This document shows, piece by piece, positions 16,785 to 27,184 of a DNA stretch of 64,000 bases. The translations under genes were made by a program, and so were the position numbers. Numbering within the stretch: position 1 is the stretch's first letter; every line of letters begins with the position of its first letter. Source of the DNA: Faecalicoccus pleomorphus DSM 20574 (GTDB lineage: Bacteria; Bacillota_I; Bacilli_A; Erysipelotrichales; Erysipelotrichaceae); NCBI RefSeq assembly GCF_000420345.1, contig NZ_ATUT01000001.1, forward strand, positions 1 through 64,000. The letters run 5' to 3'. The notes under the pieces were generated by a model. That model was not told the origin of the DNA. It saw only the letters and a list, made by a program, of their open reading frames with translations, and ran no database searches.

Positions 16785-19412
16785 ATGACAACAAAGTACG
16801 TGTACCTTTTTCAAGAAGGTGATGCGAATATGCGTGAACTTCTTGGGGGAAAAGGTGCCAATCTTGCGGAGATGAGCAAATTGGGAATGCCTGTCCCGAA
16901 TGGTTTTACCATCACTACAGAAGCTTGTAACAAATATTATGAAGATGGTGAAACGATAAATGAAGAAATCCAGGCACAAATTATGGAGTATCTGGGAAAG
17001 CTGGAAGCAGAAACGGGTAAAAAGTTTGGGGATGCGCAAAATCCTCTATTAGTATCGGTTCGTTCCGGAGCCAGAGCCAGTATGCCTGGTATGATGGATA
17101 CGATCTTGAACCTGGGAATCAATGATGTCGTTGCCAAAACGATTGCGGATAAATCACAAAACCCTCGTTTTGCCTATGATTCTTATCGACGTTTTATTCA
17201 GATGTTTGCCGATGTGGTAAAAGGGTTGAGCAAAAAACGTTTTGAAGAAATCATTGATGAAGTGAAAGTACAAAGAGGAATCAAGGATGATCTGGAACTT
17301 ACGGCAGAAGACATGATGACTTTGGTTGAGCGTTTTAAAGAATTCTATCAGGCTGAATTACATGAAAGTTTCCCAACGGATCCAAAAACACAGATGATGG
17401 AAGCTATTGAGGCGGTATTTAAATCCTGGAATAATGAACGTGCTATTTACTACCGTCGTATGAACGATATCCCTAGCTCCTGGGGAACGGCTGTTAACGT
17501 ACAGATGATGGTTTTCGGTAATATGGGCGAAGACTGTGGAACCGGTGTTGCCTTTACACGCAGTCCGGCTACCGGCGAAAACAAATTGTTTGGTGAATTT
17601 TTGATGAATGCACAGGGAGAAGATGTTGTTGCCGGTGTGCGCACGCCACAATCCATCGATCAATTAAAGGAAGTCAGTCCTACAGCATATGAACAGTTTG
17701 TAGATATTTGTTCAAAACTGGAACATCATTATAAGAATATGCAGGATATGGAATTTACCATTGAAGGCGGTAAATTGTTCATGTTGCAGACGCGTAATGG
17801 TAAACGTACGGCGCAGGCTGCTTTAAAAATAGCCTGTGATATGGTGGATGAAGGCTTGATCAATGAAGAAGAAGCTTTATTGATGGTAGAACCGCAACAA
17901 TTAGATGCTCTGCTGCATCCAATGTTTGATCCGGAAGCTTTAAAAAAGGCTACAGCCATTACCAGTGCTTTGCCGGCTAGTCCAGGAGCTGGTTCCGGAC
18001 AGATTGTCTTTACAGCCGATGAGGCTAAAGAAGAAGCCGATTCTGGAAAGAAAGTGATTTTAGTGCGTTTGGAAACAAGTCCGGAAGATATTGAAGGTAT
18101 GGCTGTTTCCGAAGGTATCCTGACGGTACGTGGTGGTATGACCAGCCATGCAGCCGTTGTGGCCCGTGGTATGGGAGCTTGTTGTGTCAGCGGTGCCGGT
18201 GATATTGAAATGCACGAAGAAGAAGGGTACTTCGTTGTCGGCGGAAAGCGCTATAATCGTGGAGACTGGATTTCAATTGATGGATCTACCGGTAATGTTT
18301 ATGGAGAAAAAATTGAAACGGTACCAGCAGAAATCAGTGGTAACTTTGAGCGTTTTATGAGTTGGGCAGACAAAGCGCGTACATTGAAAATTCGCACGAA
18401 TGCAGATACTCCAAGAGATGCCCGTCAGGCCGTTGAATTTGGCGCTGAAGGTATTGGTTTAGTTCGTACTGAACACATGTTCTTTGAAGGTGATAAAATT
18501 AAAGCAATTCGTGAAATGATCGTTGCCAAGACTGATGAACAGATGCAGGCCGCATTGAATAAACTGGAACCAATGCAACAAAAAGACTTTGAGGGTATTT
18601 ATGAAGCTATGGAAGGAAGACCAGTGACAATTCGTTACTTGGATCCACCTTTGCATGAATTTGTTCCAACCGATCCAGAAGATATCAAAGAGCTTGCCAA
18701 AGAAATGAACATCTCTTACGATGAATTAGCACAGGTAATTTCTGGATTGCATGAAGTAAACCCGATGATGGGACATCGTGGAAGTCGTCTGGACGTTTCC
18801 AATCCAGGTATTGCGCATATGCAGACAGCTGCTGTTATTAAAGCTGCCATCAATGTGAATAAAGCACATCCGGACTGGAACATTGAACCGGAAATCATGC
18901 TTCCGTTAATTGGTGATTTAAAAGAATTACAGTATGTAAAGAAAATGGTAACGGAAACAGCCGATCAGATCATTGCCGAAGCTGGTGTAGAATTGACATA
19001 TCATGTCGGAACGATGATCGAAGTGCCTCGAGCTGCCCTGTTGGCTGATGAATTGGCACAGGAAGCTGAATTCTTCTCCTTTGGTACAAACGACTTAACA
19101 CAGTTGACTTTTGGCTTCTCACGTGATGATGCCGGTAAATTCTTACCTGAATACTATGATGCCAAAATTTATGAAAACGATCCATTTGCTCGTTTAGACC
19201 AGAAAGGTGTCGGAAAATTGATTGAGATGGCTGTGACTTTAGGTCGTCAGACACGTCCGGATATTAAATTAGGTATCTGTGGAGAACATGGTGGAGATCC
19301 ATCCAGTATTGAATTTGCCAATAAATTGGGATTGAGCTATGTATCTTGTTCACCATATCGTGTACCAATTGCTCGTCTGGCAGCCGCTCAGGCAGCGATT
19401 AAGCAGAAATAG
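16785..19412 (+). CDS. ppdK: Pyruvate, phosphate dikinase
   Basis: An 875-residue enzyme that interconverts pyruvate, ATP and phosphate with phosphoenolpyruvate, AMP and pyrophosphate. The nucleotide-binding domain is at the N-terminus (LLGGKGANLAEM), the swivelling phosphohistidine domain has GGMTSHAAVVARGMG, and the C-terminal PEP/pyruvate domain has SFGTNDLTQLTFGFSRDD and GICGEHGGDP. The length is normal for the family. The ATG is preceded by AGGAGG. In anaerobes it can replace or oppose pyruvate kinase; the cre site at its promoter suggests a gluconeogenic or poor-carbon role. Its PEP would also feed PtsI. Confidence 0.97.
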   Translation: MTTKYVYLFQEGDANMRELLGGKGANLAEMSKLGMPVPNGFTITTEACNKYYEDGETINEEIQAQIMEYLGKLEAETGKKFGDAQNPLLVSVRSGARASMPGMMDTILNLGINDVVAKTIADKSQNPRFAYDSYRRFIQMFADVVKGLSKKRFEEIIDEVKVQRGIKDDLELTAEDMMTLVERFKEFYQAELHESFPTDPKTQMMEAIEAVFKSWNNERAIYYRRMNDIPSSWGTAVNVQMMVFGNMGEDCGTGVAFTRSPATGENKLFGEFLMNAQGEDVVAGVRTPQSIDQLKEVSPTAYEQFVDICSKLEHHYKNMQDMEFTIEGGKLFMLQTRNGKRTAQAALKIACDMVDEGLINEEEALLMVEPQQLDALLHPMFDPEALKKATAITSALPASPGAGSGQIVFTADEAKEEADSGKKVILVRLETSPEDIEGMAVSEGILTVRGGMTSHAAVVARGMGACCVSGAGDIEMHEEEGYFVVGGKRYNRGDWISIDGSTGNVYGEKIETVPAEISGNFERFMSWADKARTLKIRTNADTPRDARQAVEFGAEGIGLVRTEHMFFEGDKIKAIREMIVAKTDEQMQAALNKLEPMQQKDFEGIYEAMEGRPVTIRYLDPPLHEFVPTDPEDIKELAKEMNISYDELAQVISGLHEVNPMMGHRGSRLDVSNPGIAHMQTAAVIKAAINVNKAHPDWNIEPEIMLPLIGDLKELQYVKKMVTETADQIIAEAGVELTYHVGTMIEVPRAALLADELAQEAEFFSFGTNDLTQLTFGFSRDDAGKFLPEYYDAKIYENDPFARLDQKGVGKLIEMAVTLGRQTRPDIKLGICGEHGGDPSSIEFANKLGLSYVSCSPYRVPIARLAAAQAAIKQK

Positions 19413-19415
19413 CAC

Positions 19416-19439
19416 AAAGAGGTCTTCTGACCTCTTTTT
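19416..19439 (+). terminator. Terminator after ppdK
   Basis: AAAGAGGTC TTCT GACCTCTTT with a following T-run, four bases after the ppdK stop. Confidence 0.9.
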
Positions 19440-19459
19440 TACTCAAGAAAGGACATTGT

Positions 19460-20062
19460 ATGCAGGAAACAGAAAAGATGAAACAAGGAAAGCTATACAA
19501 TCCATTTCGATTGGAAAAACCGACATGGAGAGAGCTTCGTCCTTACTTGAAAGCATTTAATGACAGTGCTTACTGGGAAGATAGAAAGCCATTGGAAGAA
19601 TTATGTAAGAAGTTTAAAAAATCGTATGATGACATTTCTTTGGTACCGCCATTTTATTGTGATCATGGAATCAATATTTCAATTGGAAAACACTTTCAGG
19701 GAAATACTGGTATCGTGATTTTAGATGAAGCGGAAGTCATCATTGGAGATGATGTGCTGATTGGCCCCAGAGTTTCCATTTATACAGTTTCGCATCCCAT
19801 TGATCCTGCCATTCGAAAAATGGATTTGGAATATGCTTCTAGCGTAGTGATTGAAGATGGCGTATGGATTGCCGGCAATGTAATTATTAATCCAGGCGTC
19901 ACAATTGGGAAAAACAGCATCATTGGCTCTGGCAGTGTTGTCACTAAAGATATACCCAGCCATGTGATTGCGGTTGGAAATCCTTGTCATGTGTTGCGAG
20001 AGATTCATGAAGAAGATCATGAATATTGGATGAAGAAATATAAGGAATATCAAAATGAATAA
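19460..20062 (+). CDS. Sugar O-acetyltransferase, maltose/galactoside type
   Basis: A 200-residue left-handed beta-helix acetyltransferase. Hexapeptide repeats run through the second half (VIIGDDVLIGP, VIEDGVWIAGNVIINPGVTIG), and the catalytic histidine is in YTVSHPID. The N-terminal helical region fits the Maa/LacA subfamily, which uses acetyl-CoA to acetylate small sugars. The physiological acceptor cannot be told. AAGAAAGGA precedes the ATG. The stop overlaps the next gene by eight bases, and three genes from here to 21156 form one unit. Confidence 0.85.
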   Translation: MQETEKMKQGKLYNPFRLEKPTWRELRPYLKAFNDSAYWEDRKPLEELCKKFKKSYDDISLVPPFYCDHGINISIGKHFQGNTGIVILDEAEVIIGDDVLIGPRVSIYTVSHPIDPAIRKMDLEYASSVVIEDGVWIAGNVIINPGVTIGKNSIIGSGSVVTKDIPSHVIAVGNPCHVLREIHEEDHEYWMKKYKEYQNE

Positions 20063-20621
20063 CATTTTATACATCAACAGTACAATTTCAAAGCATTCAA
20101 GAACAGATGCACTTGCTCGACATTTACTGCATCATTTGCAGGGGAATGTGGAAGAAATATATTTACAAGAGGAAACAAATCTTCATCCTTTAAATCAAAA
20201 TGGATTGAAAGAAAGAGAAAATGGAACATATCTTACTCAATATGCCAAACAATTTTCGCAAGCGGATATCATAGTGATCGCAGCTCCGTATTATGATTTA
20301 TCGTTTCCTTCTCTTTTAAAGGTTTATATTGAAATGATATGTTGTCAGGGCGTTACATTTTATTATGACCAGGAAGGGAATTGTCAAAATTGTTGTCGTT
20401 GTAAGAAAGTGTACTATGTGACAACTTCCGGAGGTCGTATTTATAAACCGTTTGGTTTTGAATATATTCAGGGTATTTTTTCCTATTTTTTTAGAACAGA
20501 TGATGTACAACTGATTTGCGCACAGAATTTGGATGTGGCCGAAGATCCCCAACAAATTATTCAAAATACCATAAATGAAATAGATCGGAGATTCACAGAT
20601 GAAAATCTTACTGGTGAGTGA
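20055..20621 (+). CDS. Flavodoxin-fold NAD(P)H oxidoreductase
   Basis: A 188-residue protein of the NQO/azoreductase (flavodoxin-like) fold. The N-terminal INSTISKHSRTDALARHLL is the FMN phosphate loop, and IVIAAPYYDLSFPSLLKVYIE is the family's second signature. The segment CCQGVTFYYDQEGNCQNCCRCKK carries several cysteines, more than usual for the family. It overlaps the acetyltransferase before it and the phosphodiesterase after it. It probably reduces quinones or azo compounds with FMN; the substrate is unknown. Confidence 0.75.
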   Translation: MNNILYINSTISKHSRTDALARHLLHHLQGNVEEIYLQEETNLHPLNQNGLKERENGTYLTQYAKQFSQADIIVIAAPYYDLSFPSLLKVYIEMICCQGVTFYYDQEGNCQNCCRCKKVYYVTTSGGRIYKPFGFEYIQGIFSYFFRTDDVQLICAQNLDVAEDPQQIIQNTINEIDRRFTDENLTGE

Positions 20622-21156
20622 CAGTCATCGTTTTTTGGATCATCTGCCGCGAATCGTTAAAAAATATAAGGGCATGGTAGATTTGATGATTCATTGTGGA
20701 GATTCCGCCTTACCAAAAAATGATAAAGTGATGAAGCAGTTTGACATTGCGGTTCGAGGCAATCATGATGAAGATGCATATCCTCCATACGTGATCTACA
20801 AAAATATGTGTGTGACACATGGACATTTATATCATATCTATGATGGATATGATGAATTGTTAGCTTTATGTAAAGAGCATCACAGTACGCTATGTTTTCA
20901 TGGACATACTCATGTACCGATCATTAAGAAAATAGATGGAATTACCTTTGTGAATCCGGGAAGCTTGATGGTCAACCGTGGTTCATATGCTTATGGTACA
21001 TATGCAATCATCAATCTATTCAATGATATTCAGATTACATTTTATCGTTCCGATAACGATGCGATATGCCAAGATTCCATCTTACAAGAAGGACTGGAAC
21101 AGCTGGAAGAATTTAAGCGTATATTAAAGAAGTATAGAGGAAATTGTAAGGTATGA
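20599..21156 (+). CDS. Metallophosphoesterase, YfcE/MJ0936 family
   Basis: A 185-residue calcineurin-like phosphodiesterase. Metal ligands are visible in order: VSDSHR, HCGDS, RGNHDED, THGH and HGHTHVP, followed by NPGS. The family hydrolyses phosphodiester model substrates, and the natural substrate is usually unknown. The ATG at 20599 lies 23 bases inside the previous gene, with GGAG upstream, suggesting coupled translation. Confidence 0.88.
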   Translation: MKILLVSDSHRFLDHLPRIVKKYKGMVDLMIHCGDSALPKNDKVMKQFDIAVRGNHDEDAYPPYVIYKNMCVTHGHLYHIYDGYDELLALCKEHHSTLCFHGHTHVPIIKKIDGITFVNPGSLMVNRGSYAYGTYAIINLFNDIQITFYRSDNDAICQDSILQEGLEQLEEFKRILKKYRGNCKV

Positions 21157-21187
21157 TAAATATGATGGTTAATATATGATCACAATC

Positions 21188-21222
21188 GAAAAAGGAGTTA
21201 ATTCTTTGAAAATTAACTCCTT
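21188..21222 (-). terminator. Terminator at the end of the GSIII-asnB-gltBD unit
   Basis: AAGGAGTTAATT and AATTAACTCCTT form a 12-bp perfect stem. On the minus strand it is followed by TTTTT. It lies just after the gltD stop, and the phosphodiesterase gene converges on it from the other side. Confidence 0.88.
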
Positions 21223-21226
21223 ATTC

Positions 21227-22681
21227 TTATTCTAAATTAGTATATCCCATTAAATAAGTGTCGATTTCTTTTGCGCATTCTAATCCTTCGTGAATGGCCC
21301 ATACGACTAAGGATTGTCCTCTATGCGCATCACCGGCCGCAAAGATCTTTGTTTCTTTGGTCTGATAAGAATTAGGTTTCGTCACAAAAGTATTTCTTGG
21401 TGACATATCAAGGGCAAACGCTTTTTTTACATCATCTTCTACACCGATAAAACCAGCGGCAATCAACAATAAATCACATGGGATTTTTTGTTCTGATCCT
21501 TTGACAAATTCCATTTTCCCATTGGTGAATTGAACTTTGGTTAAAGTGACAGATTTTATCTTATCGTTTTTCACTTCAATTTCTTTGATCGTTCTTTCAT
21601 AAAGTCTTGGATCTTTTCCAAATACCGCAATGGCCTCTTGTTGTCCATAATCCGTTTTTAAGATTTTAGGCCATTCTGGCCATGGGTTGGAGGCTAGCCG
21701 ATCTTTGGGTGGCTCAGGCATCATTTCAATCTGTGTGACGGATTTACAGCCCTGACGAATGCTGGTTCCCACACAATCGTTTCCAGTATCACCACCACCT
21801 ACAATTACAACGTGTTTTCCTTTGGCACTTTCTGTTTTTGAACCTTTGATAAGATGTTTTGTGACATTGGTTAGATAATCGACCGCAAAGTAAATGCCTT
21901 TAGTATCTCGATTTTCAAAGACAAGATCTCTTGGCTTTTTAGAGCCGATGCACATGGCAATCGCATCGTATTCTTTTGTCAGTTCTTCTTTTGAAATGTC
22001 TATTCCTACATTGACATTACATTGAAACTGAATACCTTCTTCTTCTAAGAGTTGGATTCGTCTTTGAATGATTTCTTTTTCCAATTTCATGTTGGGAATG
22101 CCATACATCAATAATCCTCCGGGGGAATCTTCCTTCTCAAAGACAGTTACTTGATGTCCTCTTTGGTTTAGGGCATACGCAACACTGAGTCCGGCAGGGC
22201 CGGAGCCGATGACGGCGATTTTTTTATTTGTTCTGACTTCTGGTTTCTGTGCTTTCATCCAATGATTTTTAAAGCCTTCTTCAATAGTGAAGTATTCGTT
22301 TTCTTTGATGGTGACAGGATCACTGTCAACACCATTCAAACATGACTTTTCGCAAAGGGCAGGGCAGACACGTCCGGTAAATTCCGGAAAGGGATTTGTT
22401 TTCAACAATCTGGATAGTGCCTGCTGCATATGTCCTTTATAAATTTCATCATTCCATTCCGGAATCAAATTGTGTAACGGACAACCGGTTGTCATACCTT
22501 TTAATTCAATGCTCGACTGACAGAAAGGAACGCCGCAATTCATACAGCGAGCTCCTTGTTTTTGTCTTTCTGCTATATCCATGTCTTCATGGAATTCCAA
22601 AAAGTTTTGAATGCGTTGTAATGCACTAAGTGCAACATTATTTTTACGTTCATATTCTAAGAATCCTGTTGGTTTTCCCAT
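21227..22681 (-). CDS. gltD: Glutamate synthase, small (NADPH) subunit
   Basis: A 484-residue FAD and iron-sulfur subunit that passes electrons from NAD(P)H to the large subunit. The N-terminal cysteine clusters (RCMNCGVPFC, GCPLHNLIPEW, CPALCEKSCL) bind 4Fe-4S centres. The FAD site is IGSGPAGLSVAYAL, the NAD(P) site is VVIVGGGDTGNDC, and the C-terminal IFAAGDAHRGQSLV is the second FAD contact. AGGAGG precedes the ATG, nine bases after gltB. It is the last gene of the unit that starts at the leader near 31030. Confidence 0.97.
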   Translation of the reverse strand: MGKPTGFLEYERKNNVALSALQRIQNFLEFHEDMDIAERQKQGARCMNCGVPFCQSSIELKGMTTGCPLHNLIPEWNDEIYKGHMQQALSRLLKTNPFPEFTGRVCPALCEKSCLNGVDSDPVTIKENEYFTIEEGFKNHWMKAQKPEVRTNKKIAVIGSGPAGLSVAYALNQRGHQVTVFEKEDSPGGLLMYGIPNMKLEKEIIQRRIQLLEEEGIQFQCNVNVGIDISKEELTKEYDAIAMCIGSKKPRDLVFENRDTKGIYFAVDYLTNVTKHLIKGSKTESAKGKHVVIVGGGDTGNDCVGTSIRQGCKSVTQIEMMPEPPKDRLASNPWPEWPKILKTDYGQQEAIAVFGKDPRLYERTIKEIEVKNDKIKSVTLTKVQFTNGKMEFVKGSEQKIPCDLLLIAAGFIGVEDDVKKAFALDMSPRNTFVTKPNSYQTKETKIFAAGDAHRGQSLVVWAIHEGLECAKEIDTYLMGYTNLE

Positions 22682-22690
22682 GTTGACCTC

Positions 22691-25600
22691 CTACTTTTGA
22701 AAAGCCATGGTAAAGGCTTTTAATTCTGCTTCTTCTTGATGATACCCTTTGTCCTGTAAATCTTTGATGGATTTCAACATCTTTTTATAGTCGTTTGGAA
22801 TGATTTTTTTAAAGTGTTGCAGTTCATCATCAAAATGATCCAAAATGTGTCGTGCCACTGCTGAACTTGTTTCTTTATAATGCTCATGCAAGATTTCATA
22901 CAGTTTTTCTTTATCGGATTTACTAATGATTTCTTCAATGGATACAAGTTCTTTATTCACGTTTTTGTATAAAGCATGATCAACATCCAGAACGTAGGCT
23001 ACACCACCAGACATACCGGCGGCAAAGTTTTTTCCGGTCTTTCCTAAAACCACGGCATAACCGCCTGTCATATATTCCAGACCGTGATCGCCACAACCTT
23101 CGACAATTGCAGTCGCGCCTGAATTTCGTACACAGAAGCGTTCACCGGCTTTTCCGCGGATGAAGGCTTTACCACTGGTTGCACCATACAAGGCGACATT
23201 TCCGATAATGACATTTTCTTCGGCTTTAAAAGAGGATGTAGGATCGGGTGCAATCACAAGCTTTCCTCCGGATAATCCTTTACCAAAATAATCGTTGGCA
23301 TCACCGGTAATCTTTAACGTCAATCCTTTTGGAATGAAGGCACCCAGAGATTGACCGGCACCACCTTTTCCATGTACGACAAAGGTATCTTCCGGTAAGG
23401 TATCGCCAAATTGCCTGGTGATCAAAGAACCGAATAAAGTACCGACGCTTCGATCCGTGCTGGATAGATTCACATTAATCGTATGACTGATTTTTGAGTC
23501 CATATACGGTTTAAAACCAGGAATCAGTTGAGTAGAATCCAGCGTTGTTTCCAACTTAAAGTCATAGCCATCCCTTGGATCATAATGCACATTTCGATCT
23601 TTTCCAATCAGAGAATGTAACTCCAACATAGCTTGTCTTGGTTTTAAATCGTTTCGCATTTGCAGACAATCACTGTGACCAACCATTTCGTCGATGCTTC
23701 TAAAGCCTAGGCTTGCCATGATCTCACGTAATTCCTGGGCAATAAACAACATGAAATTCATTACGTATTCTGGTTTTCCTTTAAAGCGTTTACGCAAGGT
23801 ATCGTTTTGTGTCGCAACACCGAAAGGACAGGTATCTTGATTACAAACACGCATCATCATACATCCCATAGTTACTAATGGTGCAGTCGCAAAGCCAAAT
23901 TCCTCGGCTCCTAATAAGCAGGCAATGGCTACATCTCTTCCGGTCATCAGTTTACCATCGGTTTCCAGAATAACACGAGAGCGCAGGTGATTGTCAATCA
24001 GGCTTTGATGGGTTTCGGCCAATCCCAATTCCCAAGGTAATCCTGCATGGTGAATGCTGGATTGGGGAGCTGCTCCGGTACCACCATCATAACCGGAAAT
24101 CAATATAACGGTGGCTCCGGCTTTGGCTACACCGCTGGCAATGGTTCCGACACCGGCTTCACTGACAAGCTTAACGCTGATACGTGCCTCTTTATTGGCA
24201 TTTTTTAAATCATAGATTAACTGTGCAAGATCCTCAATAGAATAAATATCATGATGAGGTGGTGGTGAAATCAAGGTAACACCGGGAGTACTGTAACGCG
24301 TCTTGGCAATCCATGGATAGACTTTCTTACCTGGCAGATGTCCACCTTCGCCGGGCTTTGCACCCTGTGCCATTTTGATTTGTATTTCTTTGGCACTGAC
24401 CAAATAAGCGCTGGTTACGCCAAATCGACCGCTGGCGACCTGCTTGATGGCTGAATTTTTTTCAGTGCCTAAACGTTCCGGCTTTTCACCGCCTTCACCG
24501 GAATTAGATTTTCCGTGCAGTCGATTCATCGCAATGGCCATACAAGTATGTGCTTCTTCAGAAATTGAACCATACGACATTGCTCCGGTCTTAAATCGTT
24601 TTACGATCTCGGATACGGGTTCGACTTCTTCTAACGAAATCGGTTTTCGATTGGATTTGAATTCCAAAGAGGCTCTTAATGTATGAGGATGTTCCTTGTC
24701 ATTTACTCGTTTTGTATATTCTTTAAAAAGTTCGTAATCGTTTTCTCGCGTTGCCCTTTGCAGCGTTACGATGGTTTTCGGATCATAGAGATGATCTTCT
24801 TTACCTTGCCCACTTCTTAACTTATGGAAACCATAGCTGTCTAACTTGGTATCACAAGAAAGACCTAATGGATCAAAACCATGATCGTGATGAACGATAA
24901 GGTCTTCTTCAATTTCTTTTAAGCCGATTCCTCCTACACGCGATACGGTATTGGTGAAGTATTGATCAATCACTTCTTTAGAGATACCGATGGCTTCAAA
25001 AATCTGGGCACTTTGGTACGATTGTAGGGTAGAGATTCCCATCTTTGCGGCAATCTTGACGATACCATGAAGTATTGCTTCGTTATAGTCGCGAATCGCA
25101 ACAGAAGGCTCTTTATCTAAGATGTCTTTTTCAATCATTTCTTCAATGCATTCATGAGCCAGGTAAGGATAAATGGCCGTTGCCCCATAGCCTAATAAAC
25201 AGGCAAACTGATGAACATCTCTTGGCTCGCCACTCTCTAGGATGATGGATACAGCTGTTCTTTTTTTCGTTTGTACCAAATGATGTTCTAAAGCCGATAC
25301 TGCCAGCAGACTGGGGATAGCCATATGGCTTTCATCAACGCCTTTATCACTTAAAATTAAAATGTTGGCACCATCTCTATACAAACGATCACATTCGATA
25401 AACAGATGATGCAAAGCTTCTTGTAAAGGCATTCCGCGGTAGAACAAAAGGGAAATCGTAGCGCTTTGAAAGCCTTCTTTTTGCAAGTTTCGAATCTTAT
25501 CCATATCACGGGCATCCAAGATGGGGTTGTTGACTTCTAAAACTTTACAATTCGTACTTTTTTCCTGTAAGAGATTTCCATCGCTTCCGATATACACGGT

Positions 25601-27172
25601 TGTATCGGTGACAATTTCTTCACGAAGAGAATCAATCGGCGGATTGGTAACCTGAGCAAATAACTGTTTAAAGTAATGGAAGAGTAAAGGATGACGATTA
25701 CTTAAAACGGCTAATGGAATATCGGTACCCATACTGGCAGTAGGCTCATTGGCGTTTTTTGCCATAGGTAAGATTTCATCCTGGATATCTTCATATGTAT
25801 AACCAAAGACCTTGTACAGTCGATTGCGTTCTTCCTGTGTGTGCATTTGTGTTTTTTTATCCGGTGCTTTCAGATCTTTTAAATGCAGAAGATGTAAATC
25901 CAGCCATTCTCCGTATGGATTTGATGTCGCAAAATGATTTTTGATCTCGATATCGCTATACATCTTTTTAGATTTTGTATCGACCAATACCATTTTTCCC
26001 GGTTCCAATCGTGATTTACAGAGGATGTTTTCGGCAGGAATGTCCAATACACCGACTTCACTGGATAAGATCAATAGATTATCTTTGGTGATCATATAAC
26101 GGGCTGGGCGTAAACCGTTACGATCTAATACAGCACCTACCTGATCGCCATCTGAAAAGAGAATGGCAGCCGGACCATCCCATGGTTCCATCATGGTCGC
26201 ATAGTAGTGATAAAAATCTTTTTTATGTTCTTCCATAGGTACGTGTTTCCATGGCTCGGGGATCGTAATCATGACAGCTTTAGCCAAAGGCATACCATTC
26301 ATCATCAAGAATTCCAGCGTATTATCCAACATGGCACTATCGGAGCCTTTGGCATTGATGACTGGCAGGATCTTCTTTAAATTGGCATCCAGAAAGTCAG
26401 AAGACATGCTTTCTTCTCTGGCCAGCATTCGATCGACATTGCCGCGAATCGTATTGATTTCTCCATTGTGCGCGATCAGACGATTGGGATGCGCACGCTG
26501 CCAGGAAGGGGTTGTATTGGTTGAAAATCGAGAATGCACGATCGCAATAGCACTCTGATAATCTGTATCTTGCAGGTCTTCATAAAATTTACGAAGCTGT
26601 CCGACTAAAAACATTCCTTTATAAACAATTGTTCGACTGGAACAGGAGACTACATATGTTTCCGGGCAACTTTTTTCAAATTCACGACGAATCACATATA
26701 AAAGCCGATCAAACGCAAAGCCTTTTTCTATACCTTCCGGTTTTTCGATAAAAGCTTGTTCGATATAAGGCATGCAGTCTTTAGCCGATTGTCCTAAGAT
26801 TTCCGGGTGGCAACAAACGGTACGCCAACCTAATAATCGGGCACCTTCGTTTTTCACAATGGTTTCAAACAGACGTTTGTGTTGATTACGTTTTAATTCC
26901 TGCTGGGGAAAGAAAAACATACCAATGCCATATTCTCTTTCTTTTCCAAGGGAAATATTTTCCTGTTTGGCAATCTTTGAAAAGAATCGATGCGATATCT
27001 GTAAGAGTACACCAACACCATCGCCGACTTTACCACTGGCATCTTTTCCGGCACGGTGTTCCAGCTTTTCAACAATATGCAGCGCTTTATCCACAACATC
27101 ATAGCTTTGTTTTCCATCAATTTGCACCACGGTACCGATACCGCAGGCATCATGTTCAAAATTTGGATTCAT
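22691..27172 (-). CDS. gltB: Glutamate synthase, large subunit
   Basis: A 1493-residue enzyme that forms two glutamates from glutamine and 2-oxoglutarate. The N-terminal glutamine amidotransferase domain starts with a short propeptide, and its nucleophile is the cysteine in HDACGIG (residue 10). The central FMN-binding synthase domain has KPGEGGHLPGKKV, the SPPPHHDIYSIEDL region and the 3Fe-4S cysteines in MRVCNQDTCPFGVATQ. The C-terminal beta-helix has glycine-rich repeats. Full length for the family. Strong ribosome site AAGGAGG. It lies 12 bases after asnB. Confidence 0.98.
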   Translation of the reverse strand: MNPNFEHDACGIGTVVQIDGKQSYDVVDKALHIVEKLEHRAGKDASGKVGDGVGVLLQISHRFFSKIAKQENISLGKEREYGIGMFFFPQQELKRNQHKRLFETIVKNEGARLLGWRTVCCHPEILGQSAKDCMPYIEQAFIEKPEGIEKGFAFDRLLYVIRREFEKSCPETYVVSCSSRTIVYKGMFLVGQLRKFYEDLQDTDYQSAIAIVHSRFSTNTTPSWQRAHPNRLIAHNGEINTIRGNVDRMLAREESMSSDFLDANLKKILPVINAKGSDSAMLDNTLEFLMMNGMPLAKAVMITIPEPWKHVPMEEHKKDFYHYYATMMEPWDGPAAILFSDGDQVGAVLDRNGLRPARYMITKDNLLILSSEVGVLDIPAENILCKSRLEPGKMVLVDTKSKKMYSDIEIKNHFATSNPYGEWLDLHLLHLKDLKAPDKKTQMHTQEERNRLYKVFGYTYEDIQDEILPMAKNANEPTASMGTDIPLAVLSNRHPLLFHYFKQLFAQVTNPPIDSLREEIVTDTTVYIGSDGNLLQEKSTNCKVLEVNNPILDARDMDKIRNLQKEGFQSATISLLFYRGMPLQEALHHLFIECDRLYRDGANILILSDKGVDESHMAIPSLLAVSALEHHLVQTKKRTAVSIILESGEPRDVHQFACLLGYGATAIYPYLAHECIEEMIEKDILDKEPSVAIRDYNEAILHGIVKIAAKMGISTLQSYQSAQIFEAIGISKEVIDQYFTNTVSRVGGIGLKEIEEDLIVHHDHGFDPLGLSCDTKLDSYGFHKLRSGQGKEDHLYDPKTIVTLQRATRENDYELFKEYTKRVNDKEHPHTLRASLEFKSNRKPISLEEVEPVSEIVKRFKTGAMSYGSISEEAHTCMAIAMNRLHGKSNSGEGGEKPERLGTEKNSAIKQVASGRFGVTSAYLVSAKEIQIKMAQGAKPGEGGHLPGKKVYPWIAKTRYSTPGVTLISPPPHHDIYSIEDLAQLIYDLKNANKEARISVKLVSEAGVGTIASGVAKAGATVILISGYDGGTGAAPQSSIHHAGLPWELGLAETHQSLIDNHLRSRVILETDGKLMTGRDVAIACLLGAEEFGFATAPLVTMGCMMMRVCNQDTCPFGVATQNDTLRKRFKGKPEYVMNFMLFIAQELREIMASLGFRSIDEMVGHSDCLQMRNDLKPRQAMLELHSLIGKDRNVHYDPRDGYDFKLETTLDSTQLIPGFKPYMDSKISHTINVNLSSTDRSVGTLFGSLITRQFGDTLPEDTFVVHGKGGAGQSLGAFIPKGLTLKITGDANDYFGKGLSGGKLVIAPDPTSSFKAEENVIIGNVALYGATSGKAFIRGKAGERFCVRNSGATAIVEGCGDHGLEYMTGGYAVVLGKTGKNFAAGMSGGVAYVLDVDHALYKNVNKELVSIEEIISKSDKEKLYEILHEHYKETSSAVARHILDHFDDELQHFKKIIPNDYKKMLKSIKDLQDKGYHQEEAELKAFTMAFQK

Positions 27173-27184
27173 GTCATTTCCTCC